64,000 bases of DNA, taken from positions 62,001-126,000 of the forward strand of contig JAOAIK010000037.1 of NCBI GenBank assembly GCA_026414745.1, written 5' to 3'. This document shows positions 28,104-36,715 of the stretch, piece after piece. Both the position numbers and the translations under genes were made by a program. The notes beneath the pieces were generated by a model, which was not told the origin of the DNA, did not search any database, and worked only from the letters and a program-made list of their open reading frames with translations. The number at the start of each line of letters is the position of its first letter. Position 1 is the stretch's first letter. The stretch is from Roseococcus sp. (GTDB lineage Bacteria; Pseudomonadota; Alphaproteobacteria; Acetobacterales; Acetobacteraceae).

Positions 28104-28687
28104 GCCAGCTCGCGCAGCGCCTCGGCGACGGTGGCGATGCGCGCCACGGGCCGCAGCCCGGCGATGGCCTCGCGGTGCAGCGTCTCGCTGAAGGCGGCGC
28201 AGCCGTCCTCCAGCACGGTCAGCTCGTACTCGCGCACATGCGCGTCGCGCACGGTGGAGGCAATACCGCCATTGGTGACGATGCCCGCCACCAGCAGCCG
28301 CCGGATGCCCGCGCGCCGCAACACCCAGTCGAGCCGCGTCTCGTAGAAGGCCGAGTAGGCGATCTTCTCCACGCTGAGATCGGCCGGCGCCAGCGCCTCC
28401 ACCAGCGCCTGGCCCCAGCTTCCGGGCGCGAAGTCGCCGCGCGCGAGGAAGGGGCGCAGCTGGCGCAGATGCGGCGAGACGAAGGGCTCGCCCCCCTTGC
28501 CCGGCACCAGGGTGAAATGGGTGGAGACGATCCAGCCGCCCGCCGCGCGCATCCGCTCCGCGAGCGGCCTGAGGCGGTCGGGGAGCGCCGCGATGGCGGG
28601 GGCGGTGCAGCCGGCGCGGCCATAGGCCCCCTCGGGATGCAGGAAGTCGTTCTGCAGGTCGCAGAGCAGCAGCGCGCAGTCCCGCAT
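28100..28687 (-). CDS. Isochorismatase-family hydrolase lacking the catalytic cysteine
   Basis: The product is 195 residues. Asp10 (CDLQNDF) and Lys108 (EKIAYSAFYET) of the family triad are present, but the cysteine position in VTNGGIAST is Gly141. Family members with Cys are amidases (nicotinamidase, N-carbamoylsarcosine hydrolase); true isochorismatases such as PhzD lack Cys at this place. So this protein is either a vinyl-ether-type hydrolase or has another role. It sits two bases downstream of hyuA and overlaps the flavoprotein start. Confidence 0.82.
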   Translation of the reverse strand: MRDCALLLCDLQNDFLHPEGAYGRAGCTAPAIAALPDRLRPLAERMRAAGGWIVSTHFTLVPGKGGEPFVSPHLRQLRPFLARGDFAPGSWGQALVEALAPADLSVEKIAYSAFYETRLDWVLRRAGIRRLLVAGIVTNGGIASTVRDAHVREYELTVLEDGCAAFSETLHREAIAGLRPVARIATVAEALRELA

Positions 28688-28689
28688 CC

Positions 28690-30723
28690 TCACGCCCTTT
28701 CGATGACGAGGTTGCCGAGCGCGTCCACCCGCGCCGCGAGGCCCGGCTCCACCACGATGGTGGCGTCGGGCTGTTCGAGGATGGCCGGCCCCTCGATCGC
28801 CGCGCCCGCGGGCAGATCGAGCCGGGCGAGGATCCGCGTCTCGTGCCAGGCGCCCTCGAACCAGACGGGCCGCGTGCCGCGCCCGGCCGCGGCGCGGCTC
28901 GCCTCCGGCCCCGGCGCGAGCAGGCCGAGGTCGAAGGCCGGCCGCCGCCCGATGGCCGCGGTGCGCAGCGAGACGATGCGCCGCGGCAGGCCGGGCAGCA
29001 GGCGGGAGAACTCGCGCCGGTAGGCGGCCTCGAAGGCCTCGGCGACCAGCGCCTCGCTGAGGCGCTGCGGCGCGTCCTCGGGCAGCGGCACGGCGATGCT
29101 GTGGGTCTGCCCCGCATAGTGCATGTCGAGGGCGAAGCGCGTCTCGATGCGCTCCACCGGCAGCCCCGCCCCCGCCACCACCGCGCGCGCCGCCGCGCCC
29201 TCCTCGGCGAGCAGGGCGGCGAGCGGGGCGGGATCGAGCCCCTCGAGCCCGAGATTCACGGTGCGCACCTGGTCGTGCCGCACATCGGCGATCACGCAGC
29301 CGAGCGCCGAGGTGACGCCGGGGAAGCGCGGCACCAGCGCCGCACGCAGCCCCACCTCGCGGATCAGCGCGCCGACATGCAGCGCGCCGCCGCCGCCGAA
29401 GGGCAGCAGCGCATACTCGCCGGGATCGTGCCCGCGCTCGATGGAGACGAGGCGGATGGCGCCCGCCATCTTCGCGTTCGCCACCCGCAGCACCGCCTCC
29501 GCCGCCTGCTCGGGCGAGAGGCCCAGCGGCTCGCCGACATGCGCGCCGAGCGCGGCGCGCGCCGCCGCCACATCGAGCCGCGCCAGCGCCCCGCCGATGG
29601 GCCGTTCGGCATTGATGCGGCCGAGCACGAGGTTGGCGTCCGTCAGCGTGGGGCGCGTGTTGCCCTGCCCGTAGCAGACCGGGCCGGGCCGGCTGCCCGC
29701 GCTCTCCGGCCCCACCTGCAGGAGGCCGCCCGCGTCCACCCGCGCGATGGAGCCGCCGCCCGCGCCGATGGTGGTGATCTCGATCATGGGCAGGCGGATG
29801 ACGAGGCCGAAGTCGATGCTCGCCTGGGGCGCGAGCTGCATCTCGCCCCCCGTGACCAGCGCGACATCGAAGGAGGTGCCGCCGAGATCGCCCGTGATCA
29901 CGTTGGGAAAGCCGGCCGCGCGCGCGATGGCGGCGGCGGCGATCACCCCCGCGGCGGGGCCCGAGAGGGCGGTGCGGATGGGCTCGGCCGCCGCGCGCGC
30001 CGTGCTCATGATCCCGCCATTGGACTGCACGATGTGGAAGGGGCCGCCGAAGCCGCTCCCGGCGAGCGCCGCATCGAGCCGCGCGAGGTAGCCCGCCACC
30101 ACCGGCTGCAGATAGGCGTTGAGCGCGGTGGTCGAGCCGCGCTCGAACTCGCGGATCTCGGGCAGGATGGCGTGGCTCGCGCAGAGGTGCGGGTTGGGCC
30201 AGATCTCGCGCAGCGCCTCCAGCGCCGCACGCTCGTTCGCGGGGTTGGCGTAGCTGTTGATGAAGAGGATGGCGCAGGCCTCGGCGCCGAGTGCGAGCAG
30301 GCGCCGCCCCGCCGCGCGCACCGCCGCGAGGTCCACCGGCCGGCGGATGCTGCCGTCGGCCAGGGTGCGCTCGGGCACCTCGAGGCGCAGTTCGCGGTCG
30401 GCGATGGGCTCGAAGCCGCCCCAGAGGCCCCAGGCCCGGGGCCGGTCGCGCCGGCGCATCTCCAGCACGTCGCGGAAGCCCTCGGTGGTGATGACGCCGA
30501 GCCGCGCGCCCTTGCGCTCGAGGAGCGCGTTGGTGCCGACCGTGGTGCCATGCACGATGGCCTGGAAGGCGGCGGGGCCGCCGAGCGCGTTCAGCCCCTC
30601 GAGGAAGCCCGCCGCCTCGTCGCCGCGCCGGCTCGGCACCTTCGCCACCCGGAAGCGGCGCGTCGCCGGATCGAAGGCGAAGAGGTCGGTGAAGGTGCCG
30701 CCCACATCCACGCCGAGGATCAT
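28690..30723 (-). CDS. hyuA: Hydantoinase/oxoprolinase subunit A
   Basis: The product is 677 residues with the ASKHA-type ATP-binding elements of HyuA: MILGVDVGGTFTDLFAFD at the N-terminus, GDLGGTSFDVALV and GAGGGSIARVDAGG in the middle. HyuA and HyuB together hydrolyse cyclic imides or lactams (5-oxoproline, hydantoins, N-methylhydantoin) with ATP; acetone or acetophenone carboxylases are relatives. The ATG overlaps the end of hyuB... on the minus strand the hyuB stop (30720-30722) lies inside its start. Substrate unknown. Confidence 0.92.
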   Translation of the reverse strand: MILGVDVGGTFTDLFAFDPATRRFRVAKVPSRRGDEAAGFLEGLNALGGPAAFQAIVHGTTVGTNALLERKGARLGVITTEGFRDVLEMRRRDRPRAWGLWGGFEPIADRELRLEVPERTLADGSIRRPVDLAAVRAAGRRLLALGAEACAILFINSYANPANERAALEALREIWPNPHLCASHAILPEIREFERGSTTALNAYLQPVVAGYLARLDAALAGSGFGGPFHIVQSNGGIMSTARAAAEPIRTALSGPAAGVIAAAAIARAAGFPNVITGDLGGTSFDVALVTGGEMQLAPQASIDFGLVIRLPMIEITTIGAGGGSIARVDAGGLLQVGPESAGSRPGPVCYGQGNTRPTLTDANLVLGRINAERPIGGALARLDVAAARAALGAHVGEPLGLSPEQAAEAVLRVANAKMAGAIRLVSIERGHDPGEYALLPFGGGGALHVGALIREVGLRAALVPRFPGVTSALGCVIADVRHDQVRTVNLGLEGLDPAPLAALLAEEGAAARAVVAGAGLPVERIETRFALDMHYAGQTHSIAVPLPEDAPQRLSEALVAEAFEAAYRREFSRLLPGLPRRIVSLRTAAIGRRPAFDLGLLAPGPEASRAAAGRGTRPVWFEGAWHETRILARLDLPAGAAIEGPAILEQPDATIVVEPGLAARVDALGNLVIERA

Positions 30724-32390
30724 GGGGCCTTCCCCGCGCTGACGAAGCCGCGCCGGATGTCCCTCGCGCGCGCCGCCGGGTCGCGCCGCGCGGGATCGCC
30801 CCAGCCGCCGCCGCCCGGCGTCTCGAGCCGCACCCGCCCGCCCGGGGGCAGCGTGACCCCGGCGAGCTTGCTCGCCATGGGCGGGCTGTGGGTGCCGTGC
30901 TCGTCGGTCCAGGTGAAGCGGTTGAGCGCGCCGGGCCCGCCGCCATTCACGCCGAAGGGGGGGAAGCGCCCGCGCTCGCCGAGCAGCGCGACCTCGGTGC
31001 GGCCGGGGGCGAGCGTCTCGATGCCGTAGATCGCGCCCACCCCGCCGCGATGCTCGCCCTCGCCGCCGGAATCGGGGCGCAGCGCCCAGTCCGTGAAGAG
31101 AACGGGATAGGCCGCCTCGAGGATTTCCACGGGCGGGATGGTGGCCATGCTGATCGGGTTGTTCGCATGGTGCAGCCCGTCGCCCTCCGGGTTGCCGCCG
31201 AGGCCCCCGCCGAAGAAGCAGAACATGACGAAGCGCGAGCCGTCCGCGCGGTGGCCGGAGAGGGAGAGCGCGTTGATGGTGCCGAAGGGCGCGGCGGTGG
31301 CGCGGGCGGGATCGGCCTTGGCCAGCGCGCCGAACACCACGCCGATCACGCGCAGGATCGTCTCCGTGTAGCCCCCCATGGGCCTGGGCGCGGGCGCGTC
31401 GAGGATGCTGCCCTCGGGAATCGCGAAGCTGACGGGGCGCAGCACGCCGGCATTGGCCGGCACCTCGGGGAAGGCGTGCTTGAGCGCCACATAGCAGCAG
31501 GCGATGGCGGTGGCGCGGCTGATGTTCACCGGCCCCTGGCAGGCGCGGGCGCTGCGCGCGAAATCCAGCAGCATGCGCCCGCCGCGGATGCGCATGTCGA
31601 GGGCGATGCGCAGCGGCGCGTCCTCGATGCCGTCATTGTCGAGGAAATCCTCGAAGGCGTAGTCGCCCTCGGGCAGGGCGGCGATGCGCTCCTCCATCAT
31701 CCGCGCGGCCCGGTCGGAGAGGGCGGCGAAGGCGCCGCGCACCACCGCCTCGCCATACTCGTCGAGCAGCGCGGCGAGGCGCCGCTCGCCGAGGTCGAGG
31801 GCGTTGAGCTGGCCGTTGAGGTCGCCCCAGTTGGAGAGGGGCGTGCGCGTGTTGGCCTGCATCACGGCCATGAGGTCCCGGTCAATCCGGCCCGCACGCA
31901 GCAGCTTCACCACCGGCAGTCGGAAGCCCTCCTGCAGGCTCTCGGTGGCGCGGGCGTTGTAGCCGCCGGCCACGTTGCCTCCGACATCCAGCCAGTGGCC
32001 CGCGCTCGCCAGCCAGCAGAACAGCCGCCCGTCGCGGAACACGGGGCGCACCAGGCGCATGTCGTTGAGGTGGGTGCCGCCGGCGTAGCAGTCGTTGAAG
32101 GCGAAGGTGTCGCCGGGGGAGAGCCCGCCCTCCTCCGCCACCCTCGCGATCACCGCGCGCACCGCGAAGGCCATGGCGCCCACGAAGATGGGCAGGCCGC
32201 GCGTGCCCTGCACCAGCGTCTCGCCGGTCTCGGCGTCGTAGAGGCCGTGGCAGGCGTCGCGCGCCTCGGCGATGATGGGGTTGAAGGCGCTGCGGTAGAG
32301 CGTCGCGTCCATCTCGTCGGCGATCTGCTCGAGGCGGCCCTGCAGAACGGCCAGCGTCACGGCGTCCGGCACCGTCCTCTCCTCGCCCAT
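30720..32390 (-). CDS. hyuB: Hydantoinase/oxoprolinase subunit B
   Basis: The product is 556 residues and begins DAVTLAVLQGRLEQIADEMDATLYRSAFNPIIAEARD, the HyuB N-terminal signature. GDTFAFNDCYAGGTHLNDMRLVRPVF and the C-terminal GGVGAIYGIE and PGGGGWGDP blocks follow the family order. It is the first gene of the overlapped operon hyuB-hyuA-isochorismatase-flavoprotein. ATG 32390 is chosen because the frame upstream is low complexity; it is divergent from the thiolase gene. Confidence 0.92.
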   Translation of the reverse strand: MGEERTVPDAVTLAVLQGRLEQIADEMDATLYRSAFNPIIAEARDACHGLYDAETGETLVQGTRGLPIFVGAMAFAVRAVIARVAEEGGLSPGDTFAFNDCYAGGTHLNDMRLVRPVFRDGRLFCWLASAGHWLDVGGNVAGGYNARATESLQEGFRLPVVKLLRAGRIDRDLMAVMQANTRTPLSNWGDLNGQLNALDLGERRLAALLDEYGEAVVRGAFAALSDRAARMMEERIAALPEGDYAFEDFLDNDGIEDAPLRIALDMRIRGGRMLLDFARSARACQGPVNISRATAIACCYVALKHAFPEVPANAGVLRPVSFAIPEGSILDAPAPRPMGGYTETILRVIGVVFGALAKADPARATAAPFGTINALSLSGHRADGSRFVMFCFFGGGLGGNPEGDGLHHANNPISMATIPPVEILEAAYPVLFTDWALRPDSGGEGEHRGGVGAIYGIETLAPGRTEVALLGERGRFPPFGVNGGGPGALNRFTWTDEHGTHSPPMASKLAGVTLPPGGRVRLETPGGGGWGDPARRDPAARARDIRRGFVSAGKAP

Positions 32391-32516
32391 GCGCCCCACC
32401 CCCGCTCCGGCTGCCCGGCGGCATCTGCCGCGCGGATGACAAAATCGCAACCCCCTCGGTTGACGCGGCGCGCCGGCGCGGCAAGGCTCCTTGCACGCAG
32501 ACCCGGGGAGGATGCG

Positions 32517-32567
32517 ATGACGCCGCAAGCCAGCACGCACGAACACGAGGGGCCGAGCCGCCCATGA
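32517..32567 (+). CDS. Possible 16-residue leader peptide upstream of thiolase gene
   Basis: ATG 32517 lies six bases after GGGGAGG, the best ribosome site in the divergent intergenic region, and encodes MTPQASTHEHEGPSRP before TGA 32565-32567. That stop overlaps the thiolase ATG (32564) as ATGA. It may serve translational coupling; nothing else supports it as a functional peptide. Confidence 0.3.
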   Translation: MTPQASTHEHEGPSRP

Positions 32568-33730
32568 GGAATCCAGCCTACATCGTGGGCGCCTTCGAGC
32601 ACCCCACCCGCAAGGCCGAGGACAAGTCCACCGCCCAGCTCCATGCCGAGGTCGCCTTCGGCGCGCTGCAGGATGCGGGGCTCAGCGCCTCCGACATCGA
32701 CGGCTATTTCTGCGCGGGGGACGCGCCCGGCATGGGCGGCCTCTCGATGATCGACTACATGGGGCTGACCAGGCTGCGCCACTACGACACGACGGAGAGC
32801 GGCGGCTCCTCCTACGTGATCCATGTGGGCCACGCGGTCGAGGCGATCATCCAGGGCAAGTGCAACGTCGCGCTGATCACCCTCGCGGGGCGTCCGCGCG
32901 CGGAGGGGATGCAGACGGGAACGGCGGTGCGCAGCTTCGGCGCCGGCGTGCCCGACGAGCCCTTCGAGATCCCCTACGGCCGCACCATCGCCACCATGCA
33001 CGCCATGGTGGCCACGCGGCACATGTACGAGTTCGGCACCACCTCCGAGCAGCTCGCCTGGATCAAGGTCGCCGCCTCGCACCACGCGCAGCACAACCCG
33101 CACGCCATGCTGCCCAAGGTGGTGACGGTCGAGGATGTGCTGAACTCGCCCATGGTGGCGGACCCGCTGCACCGCCTCGACTGCTGCGTGATCTCGGACG
33201 GCGGCGGGGCGCTGATCGTCGCGCGGCCGGAGATCGCGAAGTCGCTCAAGCGGCCCCTCGTCGGCGTGAAGGGCTGGGGCGAGGCCTACAAGCACCAGAG
33301 CGCGGGGGCGATCGACCTCACCTACTCCGCGGCGCGCTTCTCGGGCGCGATGGCCTTCGAGAGGGCGGGCGTGAAACCTGCCGACATCAAGTACGCCAGC
33401 ATCTACGACAGCTTCACCATCTCTGTTCTGGTGCAGCTCGAGGATCTCGGCTTCTGCGAGAAGGGCCAGGGCGGGAAGTTCGTCGCCGACGGCAACCTGA
33501 TTTCGGGCGTCGGCAAGCTGCCTTTCAACACCGATGGCGGGGGGCTGTGCAACAACCACCCCTCCAACCGCGGCGGCATGACCAAGGTCATCGAGGCGGT
33601 GCGCCAGGCGCGCGGCGAGGCACACCCCAAGGTGCAGGTGCCCAATGCCGACCTCGTGCTCGCCAACGGCAAGGGCGGCAACCTCGGCACGCGGCACGGC
33701 TGCGGCACCGTGATCCTGGAGCGGGAGTGA
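32564..33730 (+). CDS. Thiolase-fold protein without nucleophilic Cys (Ltp2-like aldolase candidate)
   Basis: The product is 388 residues with the thiolase fold order: LHAEVAFGALQDAGLSASDID near the N-terminus and a C-terminal GGGLCNNHPSNRGG loop where the catalytic His lies. At the nucleophile position (residues 78-84) the sequence is ESGGSSY with no Cys, so ordinary thiolysis is unlikely. Cys-less thiolases paired with DUF35 proteins include the steroid retro-aldolase Ltp2-ChsH2; the next gene here encodes such a DUF35 protein. A carboligase/aldolase role on an acyl-CoA is therefore a reasonable inference. Confidence 0.83.
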   Translation: MRNPAYIVGAFEHPTRKAEDKSTAQLHAEVAFGALQDAGLSASDIDGYFCAGDAPGMGGLSMIDYMGLTRLRHYDTTESGGSSYVIHVGHAVEAIIQGKCNVALITLAGRPRAEGMQTGTAVRSFGAGVPDEPFEIPYGRTIATMHAMVATRHMYEFGTTSEQLAWIKVAASHHAQHNPHAMLPKVVTVEDVLNSPMVADPLHRLDCCVISDGGGALIVARPEIAKSLKRPLVGVKGWGEAYKHQSAGAIDLTYSAARFSGAMAFERAGVKPADIKYASIYDSFTISVLVQLEDLGFCEKGQGGKFVADGNLISGVGKLPFNTDGGGLCNNHPSNRGGMTKVIEAVRQARGEAHPKVQVPNADLVLANGKGGNLGTRHGCGTVILERE

Positions 33731-33735
33731 GCACG

Positions 33736-34134
33736 ATGGCGACCATGGCATTCGACCGCACCCCGGCCGCGCCGGCTGAAAACCCGGACAACAAGGTGTA
33801 TTTCGACGGCTGCCGGGCGGGAAAGCTCCTCCTCGGCCGCTGCAAGGACACGGGGAAGCTGTTCCATTATCCGCGCCACGTCTCGCCCTTCACCCTCTCC
33901 AGCAACGTCGAGTTCGTGGAGGCGAAGGGAACGGGCGAGATCTACTCCTGGTCCGTCGCGCGCGGGAAGGAGCCCTATTGCGTGGCCTATGTGAAGCTCG
34001 ACGAGGGGCCGATCATGCTCACCAACATCGTCGGCTGCGACCTCGACGCGTTGCGCTGCGGCATGCGCGTGAAGCTCACCTTCCGGCAGAGCGAGGGCGA
34101 CGGCGCGCCGGTGCCGATGTTCGAGCCCGCCTGA
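33736..34134 (+). CDS. DUF35 OB-fold protein with degenerate zinc ribbon
   Basis: The product is 132 residues. The N-terminal rubredoxin-like ribbon is worn down: only Cys36 of the four ligands is in place (LLLGRCKDTGKLFHYPRHVSP has Thr and Ser where Cys are expected). The C-terminal OB fold (GTGEIYSWSVARG, PYCVAYVKLDEGPIMLTNIV) is intact. DUF35 proteins act as acyl-CoA-binding partners or scaffolds for thiolase-fold enzymes, and this gene follows the Cys-less thiolase by five bases. Confidence 0.85.
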   Translation: MATMAFDRTPAAPAENPDNKVYFDGCRAGKLLLGRCKDTGKLFHYPRHVSPFTLSSNVEFVEAKGTGEIYSWSVARGKEPYCVAYVKLDEGPIMLTNIVGCDLDALRCGMRVKLTFRQSEGDGAPVPMFEPA

Positions 34135-34162
34135 GGCGCGGGCAGGGCGCGGCGCCGGCCGC

Positions 34163-34636
34163 TCAGGGCGCCGGGAAGATCCGGTGGATCACCCGGTCGC
34201 CCACGCGCAGACCGAGCCGCTCGGCCGTGCCGCCCGGCAGCTCGAGCGTGGCGCGCACAGGGCCGCGGCTCTCGATGGTGGCGAGGCTCTGCGGCACCGC
34301 CCGCTCATGGATGCGGTGGATGCGCCCGTCGGCGGCGATGAACACCATGTCGAGCGGGATGAGCGTGTTGCGCATCCACATCGCGCTCTCCCGCGGGGCG
34401 CCCCAGTCGAAGAGCATGCCCTCGTCCGGCGCCATGGCGGTGCGGAACATCATCCCCACCATCTGCTCCTCCGGACGGACGGCCATCTCGACGCGGAAGT
34501 GGTGGCGCGCGCCGTCGCGGGTGACGATGACGAGCGGCTCCTCCGGCAGGCGCGGCTGCGGCCGGTCCACCCCCGGCTGGGCGCGCGCCGGAGGCGGGAG
34601 GAGAAGGGCGGCGAGGAGCAGCGGACGGCGCTTCAT
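34163..34636 (-). CDS. DUF192-family exported protein
   Basis: The product is 157 residues with a short signal peptide (MKRRPLLLAALLLPPPARA). The DUF192 core is seen as FRVEMAVRPEEQMVGMMFR, GMLFDWG, MWMRNTLIPLDMVFI and ATLELPGGTAERLGLRVGD. The family is widespread and without an assigned biochemical role. Its ATG overlaps the stop of the upstream HDAC-family gene by four bases. Confidence 0.9.
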   Translation of the reverse strand: MKRRPLLLAALLLPPPARAQPGVDRPQPRLPEEPLVIVTRDGARHHFRVEMAVRPEEQMVGMMFRTAMAPDEGMLFDWGAPRESAMWMRNTLIPLDMVFIAADGRIHRIHERAVPQSLATIESRGPVRATLELPGGTAERLGLRVGDRVIHRIFPAP

Positions 34637-35775
34637 GCCCGCCTTATGCCATGGGCGTGCGGCAGGGGCAGCCCCTCGGCGCGGGCGATCAGAGGCGCCA
34701 CGAAGGCGCGCACCGGCCCCTCGCGCGGCGCATCGAGCAGGGTGGTGAACCAATGCTCGGGCGGGCGGCGTCCCGCGGCGCGCGCGAAGGAGAGGCGGCG
34801 GAGCACCGCCTCGGCCGCGGGCGGCAGGGCGAGGGGCGGCGCGAGACCGTTCAGCTCCGCCCAGACCAGCGCCCAGCAGCGCGCCACCGACCACGGGTTG
34901 TAGCCGCCCCCGCCCAGCACGATCAGCCGCGGCGCGAGGCCCCGGATTGCCGCCACCAGGTCGCGGTGCGCGTTGTTGGAGAGCGACAGGCGCGAGAGCG
35001 GGTCCTCCTCCAGCCCATCCGCCCCGCATTGCAGCATGATGGCCTGGGGCCGGAAGCGGCGGATGAGCGGCAGGATCGCGCGATCGAGGAGCACGCGCAT
35101 CTCCGCATCGTGGAAGCCGGCCGGCACGGGGAGGTTGAGCGCGAGCCCGCCCGCATGGTCCTCGGCCGCGCCGGTGTGGGGCCAGCGGCCCTCCTCGTGG
35201 AGCGAGACGGTGAGCACGCGCGCGTCGTCGTGGAAGGCGTCCTGCACGCCGTCGCCGTGATGCGCGTCCACGTCGAGGTAGAGCAGCCGCGTCAGGCCCT
35301 GATCCAGCCAGGCGAGCAGGCCGAGCACCGCGTCGTTCACGTAGCAGAAGCCGCTGGCGCGGTCCGGCCGGCCGTGATGGGTGCCGCCGCCGGGCACATG
35401 CACCACGCCCCCATTCCGCGTGAGTTCGGCGGCCAGCAGCACCCCGCCCGCGCTGGTGGCGGGGCGGCGGAACACCTCGCGATAGACGGGGTTGCCGTCG
35501 GCGCCGATGCGGAAGCGCGCGCGGTCCTCCGCGCTCACCTGCTGCGTGGCCTCGGCGCGCTGCAGGGCGGCGATGTAGGCCGGGTCGTGGAAGCGCGCGA
35601 GCTGCGCCGCGCTCGCCATCGGGCTGTCGCGGTAGCGCGCGGGGTCGAGCCAGCCCAGCGCGCGGATCAGGTCGAGGGTGGTGGAGACGCGCGGGATGGC
35701 GAGGGGGTGCTTGGGGCCGTAGGTGGAGCGGCGGTAGATCTCGCTGCCCACCAGGATCGGGGCGTTTTCGCCCAC
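34633..35775 (-). CDS. Histone-deacetylase-family (acetoin utilisation AcuC-like) hydrolase
   Basis: The product is 380 residues. The zinc amidohydrolase core is complete: GGGTHHGRPDRASGFCYVND with the tandem His, DVDAHHGDGVQDAF with the Asp/His ligands, and QCGADGLEEDPLSRL with the third ligand. Bacterial members deacetylate acyl-lysines (AcuC on acetyl-CoA synthetase), acetylpolyamines or other amides. It uses a GTG start at 35773-35775, two bases after the prpB stop. No acs gene is adjacent. Confidence 0.9.
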   Translation of the reverse strand: MGENAPILVGSEIYRRSTYGPKHPLAIPRVSTTLDLIRALGWLDPARYRDSPMASAAQLARFHDPAYIAALQRAEATQQVSAEDRARFRIGADGNPVYREVFRRPATSAGGVLLAAELTRNGGVVHVPGGGTHHGRPDRASGFCYVNDAVLGLLAWLDQGLTRLLYLDVDAHHGDGVQDAFHDDARVLTVSLHEEGRWPHTGAAEDHAGGLALNLPVPAGFHDAEMRVLLDRAILPLIRRFRPQAIMLQCGADGLEEDPLSRLSLSNNAHRDLVAAIRGLAPRLIVLGGGGYNPWSVARCWALVWAELNGLAPPLALPPAAEAVLRRLSFARAAGRRPPEHWFTTLLDAPREGPVRAFVAPLIARAEGLPLPHAHGIRRA

Positions 35776-35777
35776 GC

Positions 35778-36701
35778 CTAGCCCCGTTGCGGCATACCTT
35801 CGGGAATCACCGTCCGCACCAGCGAGGCGTCGAGCTCCTCATAGGCGTGATAGCCGATGGTGGCGTAGAGTTCCGCGCGCGTCTGCATGCGGTCCACCGC
35901 GTTGTGCGCGCCCCCCTCGGCGGCGATCTGCGCGTAGAGCTGCTCCCAGGCCTTGGCCGCGACGCGCAGGTGCGAGACGGGCCAGATCACCATGGCGTAG
36001 CCCAGCTCCTCGAACTCCTGCGCGGTGAGGAAGGGCGTGCGGCCGAACTCGGTCATGTTGGCGAGCAGCTTCACGCCCGGCATGCGCCGCGCGAACTCGG
36101 CGAACATCTCGCGGCTGGTCAGGGCCTCGGGAAAGATGGCATCGGCCCCCGCCTCGAGGTAGCGCTTCGCGCGCTCCACCGCCGCATCCATCCCTTCGGA
36201 GGCCACCGCGTCCGTGCGGGCGATGATGTAGAGGTGCCGCCGGGCCTTGCGCGCCGCCGCCACCTTGGCCGCCATGTCCTCGGCGCTGGCGAGCTTCTTG
36301 TCGTTCAGGTGCCCGCATTTCTTGGGCAGGAGCTGGTCCTCGAGATGCACCGCCGCCGCGCCCGCATCCTCGAAGGCGCGCACCATGTGCATCACGTTCA
36401 GCGCCTCGCCGTAGCCGGTGTCGCCGTCCACCAGCAGCGGCAGGCCGGTGGCGCGCGCCACCTGGCGGATGAAGAAGCAGACATCCTCCACCGTGATCAT
36501 CCCGAGATCGGGCAGGCCCATGGTGGCCGACATCGCCGCGCCCGAGAGGTAGAGCGCCTCGAAGCCCTGCTTCTGCGCGAGCAGCGCCGCGAGGCCGAGA
36601 TGCGCGCCGGGCATGCGCAGGATGCCGGGGCGGTCGAGCAGGGCGCGGAAGCGCTCGCCCGCCGGCGTCCCGGGCAGGTCGGCGCCGATCACGTAGGGCA
36701 T
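35778..36701 (-). CDS. prpB: Methylisocitrate lyase/PEP mutase-family enzyme
   Basis: The product is 307 residues. DGDTGYGEALNVMHMVRAFEDAGAAAVHLED provides the Mg-binding Asp cluster and KKCGH (Cys129) the catalytic cysteine loop of methylisocitrate and isocitrate lyases. It should split 2-methylisocitrate to pyruvate and succinate. prpC and prpD are not in the window, so a related lyase (oxaloacetate decarboxylase-like or dimethylmalate lyase) is possible. It lies 14 bases after the antiporter gene. Confidence 0.85.
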   Translation of the reverse strand: MPYVIGADLPGTPAGERFRALLDRPGILRMPGAHLGLAALLAQKQGFEALYLSGAAMSATMGLPDLGMITVEDVCFFIRQVARATGLPLLVDGDTGYGEALNVMHMVRAFEDAGAAAVHLEDQLLPKKCGHLNDKKLASAEDMAAKVAAARKARRHLYIIARTDAVASEGMDAAVERAKRYLEAGADAIFPEALTSREMFAEFARRMPGVKLLANMTEFGRTPFLTAQEFEELGYAMVIWPVSHLRVAAKAWEQLYAQIAAEGGAHNAVDRMQTRAELYATIGYHAYEELDASLVRTVIPEGMPQRG

Positions 36702-36715
36702 GGGCTGGCCTTTCC

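Noticed and set aside
28100-28687. Calling the isochorismatase-like protein an N-carbamoylsarcosine amidase
   Set aside because: The required nucleophilic Cys is Gly141, so an amidase of that type cannot be claimed.
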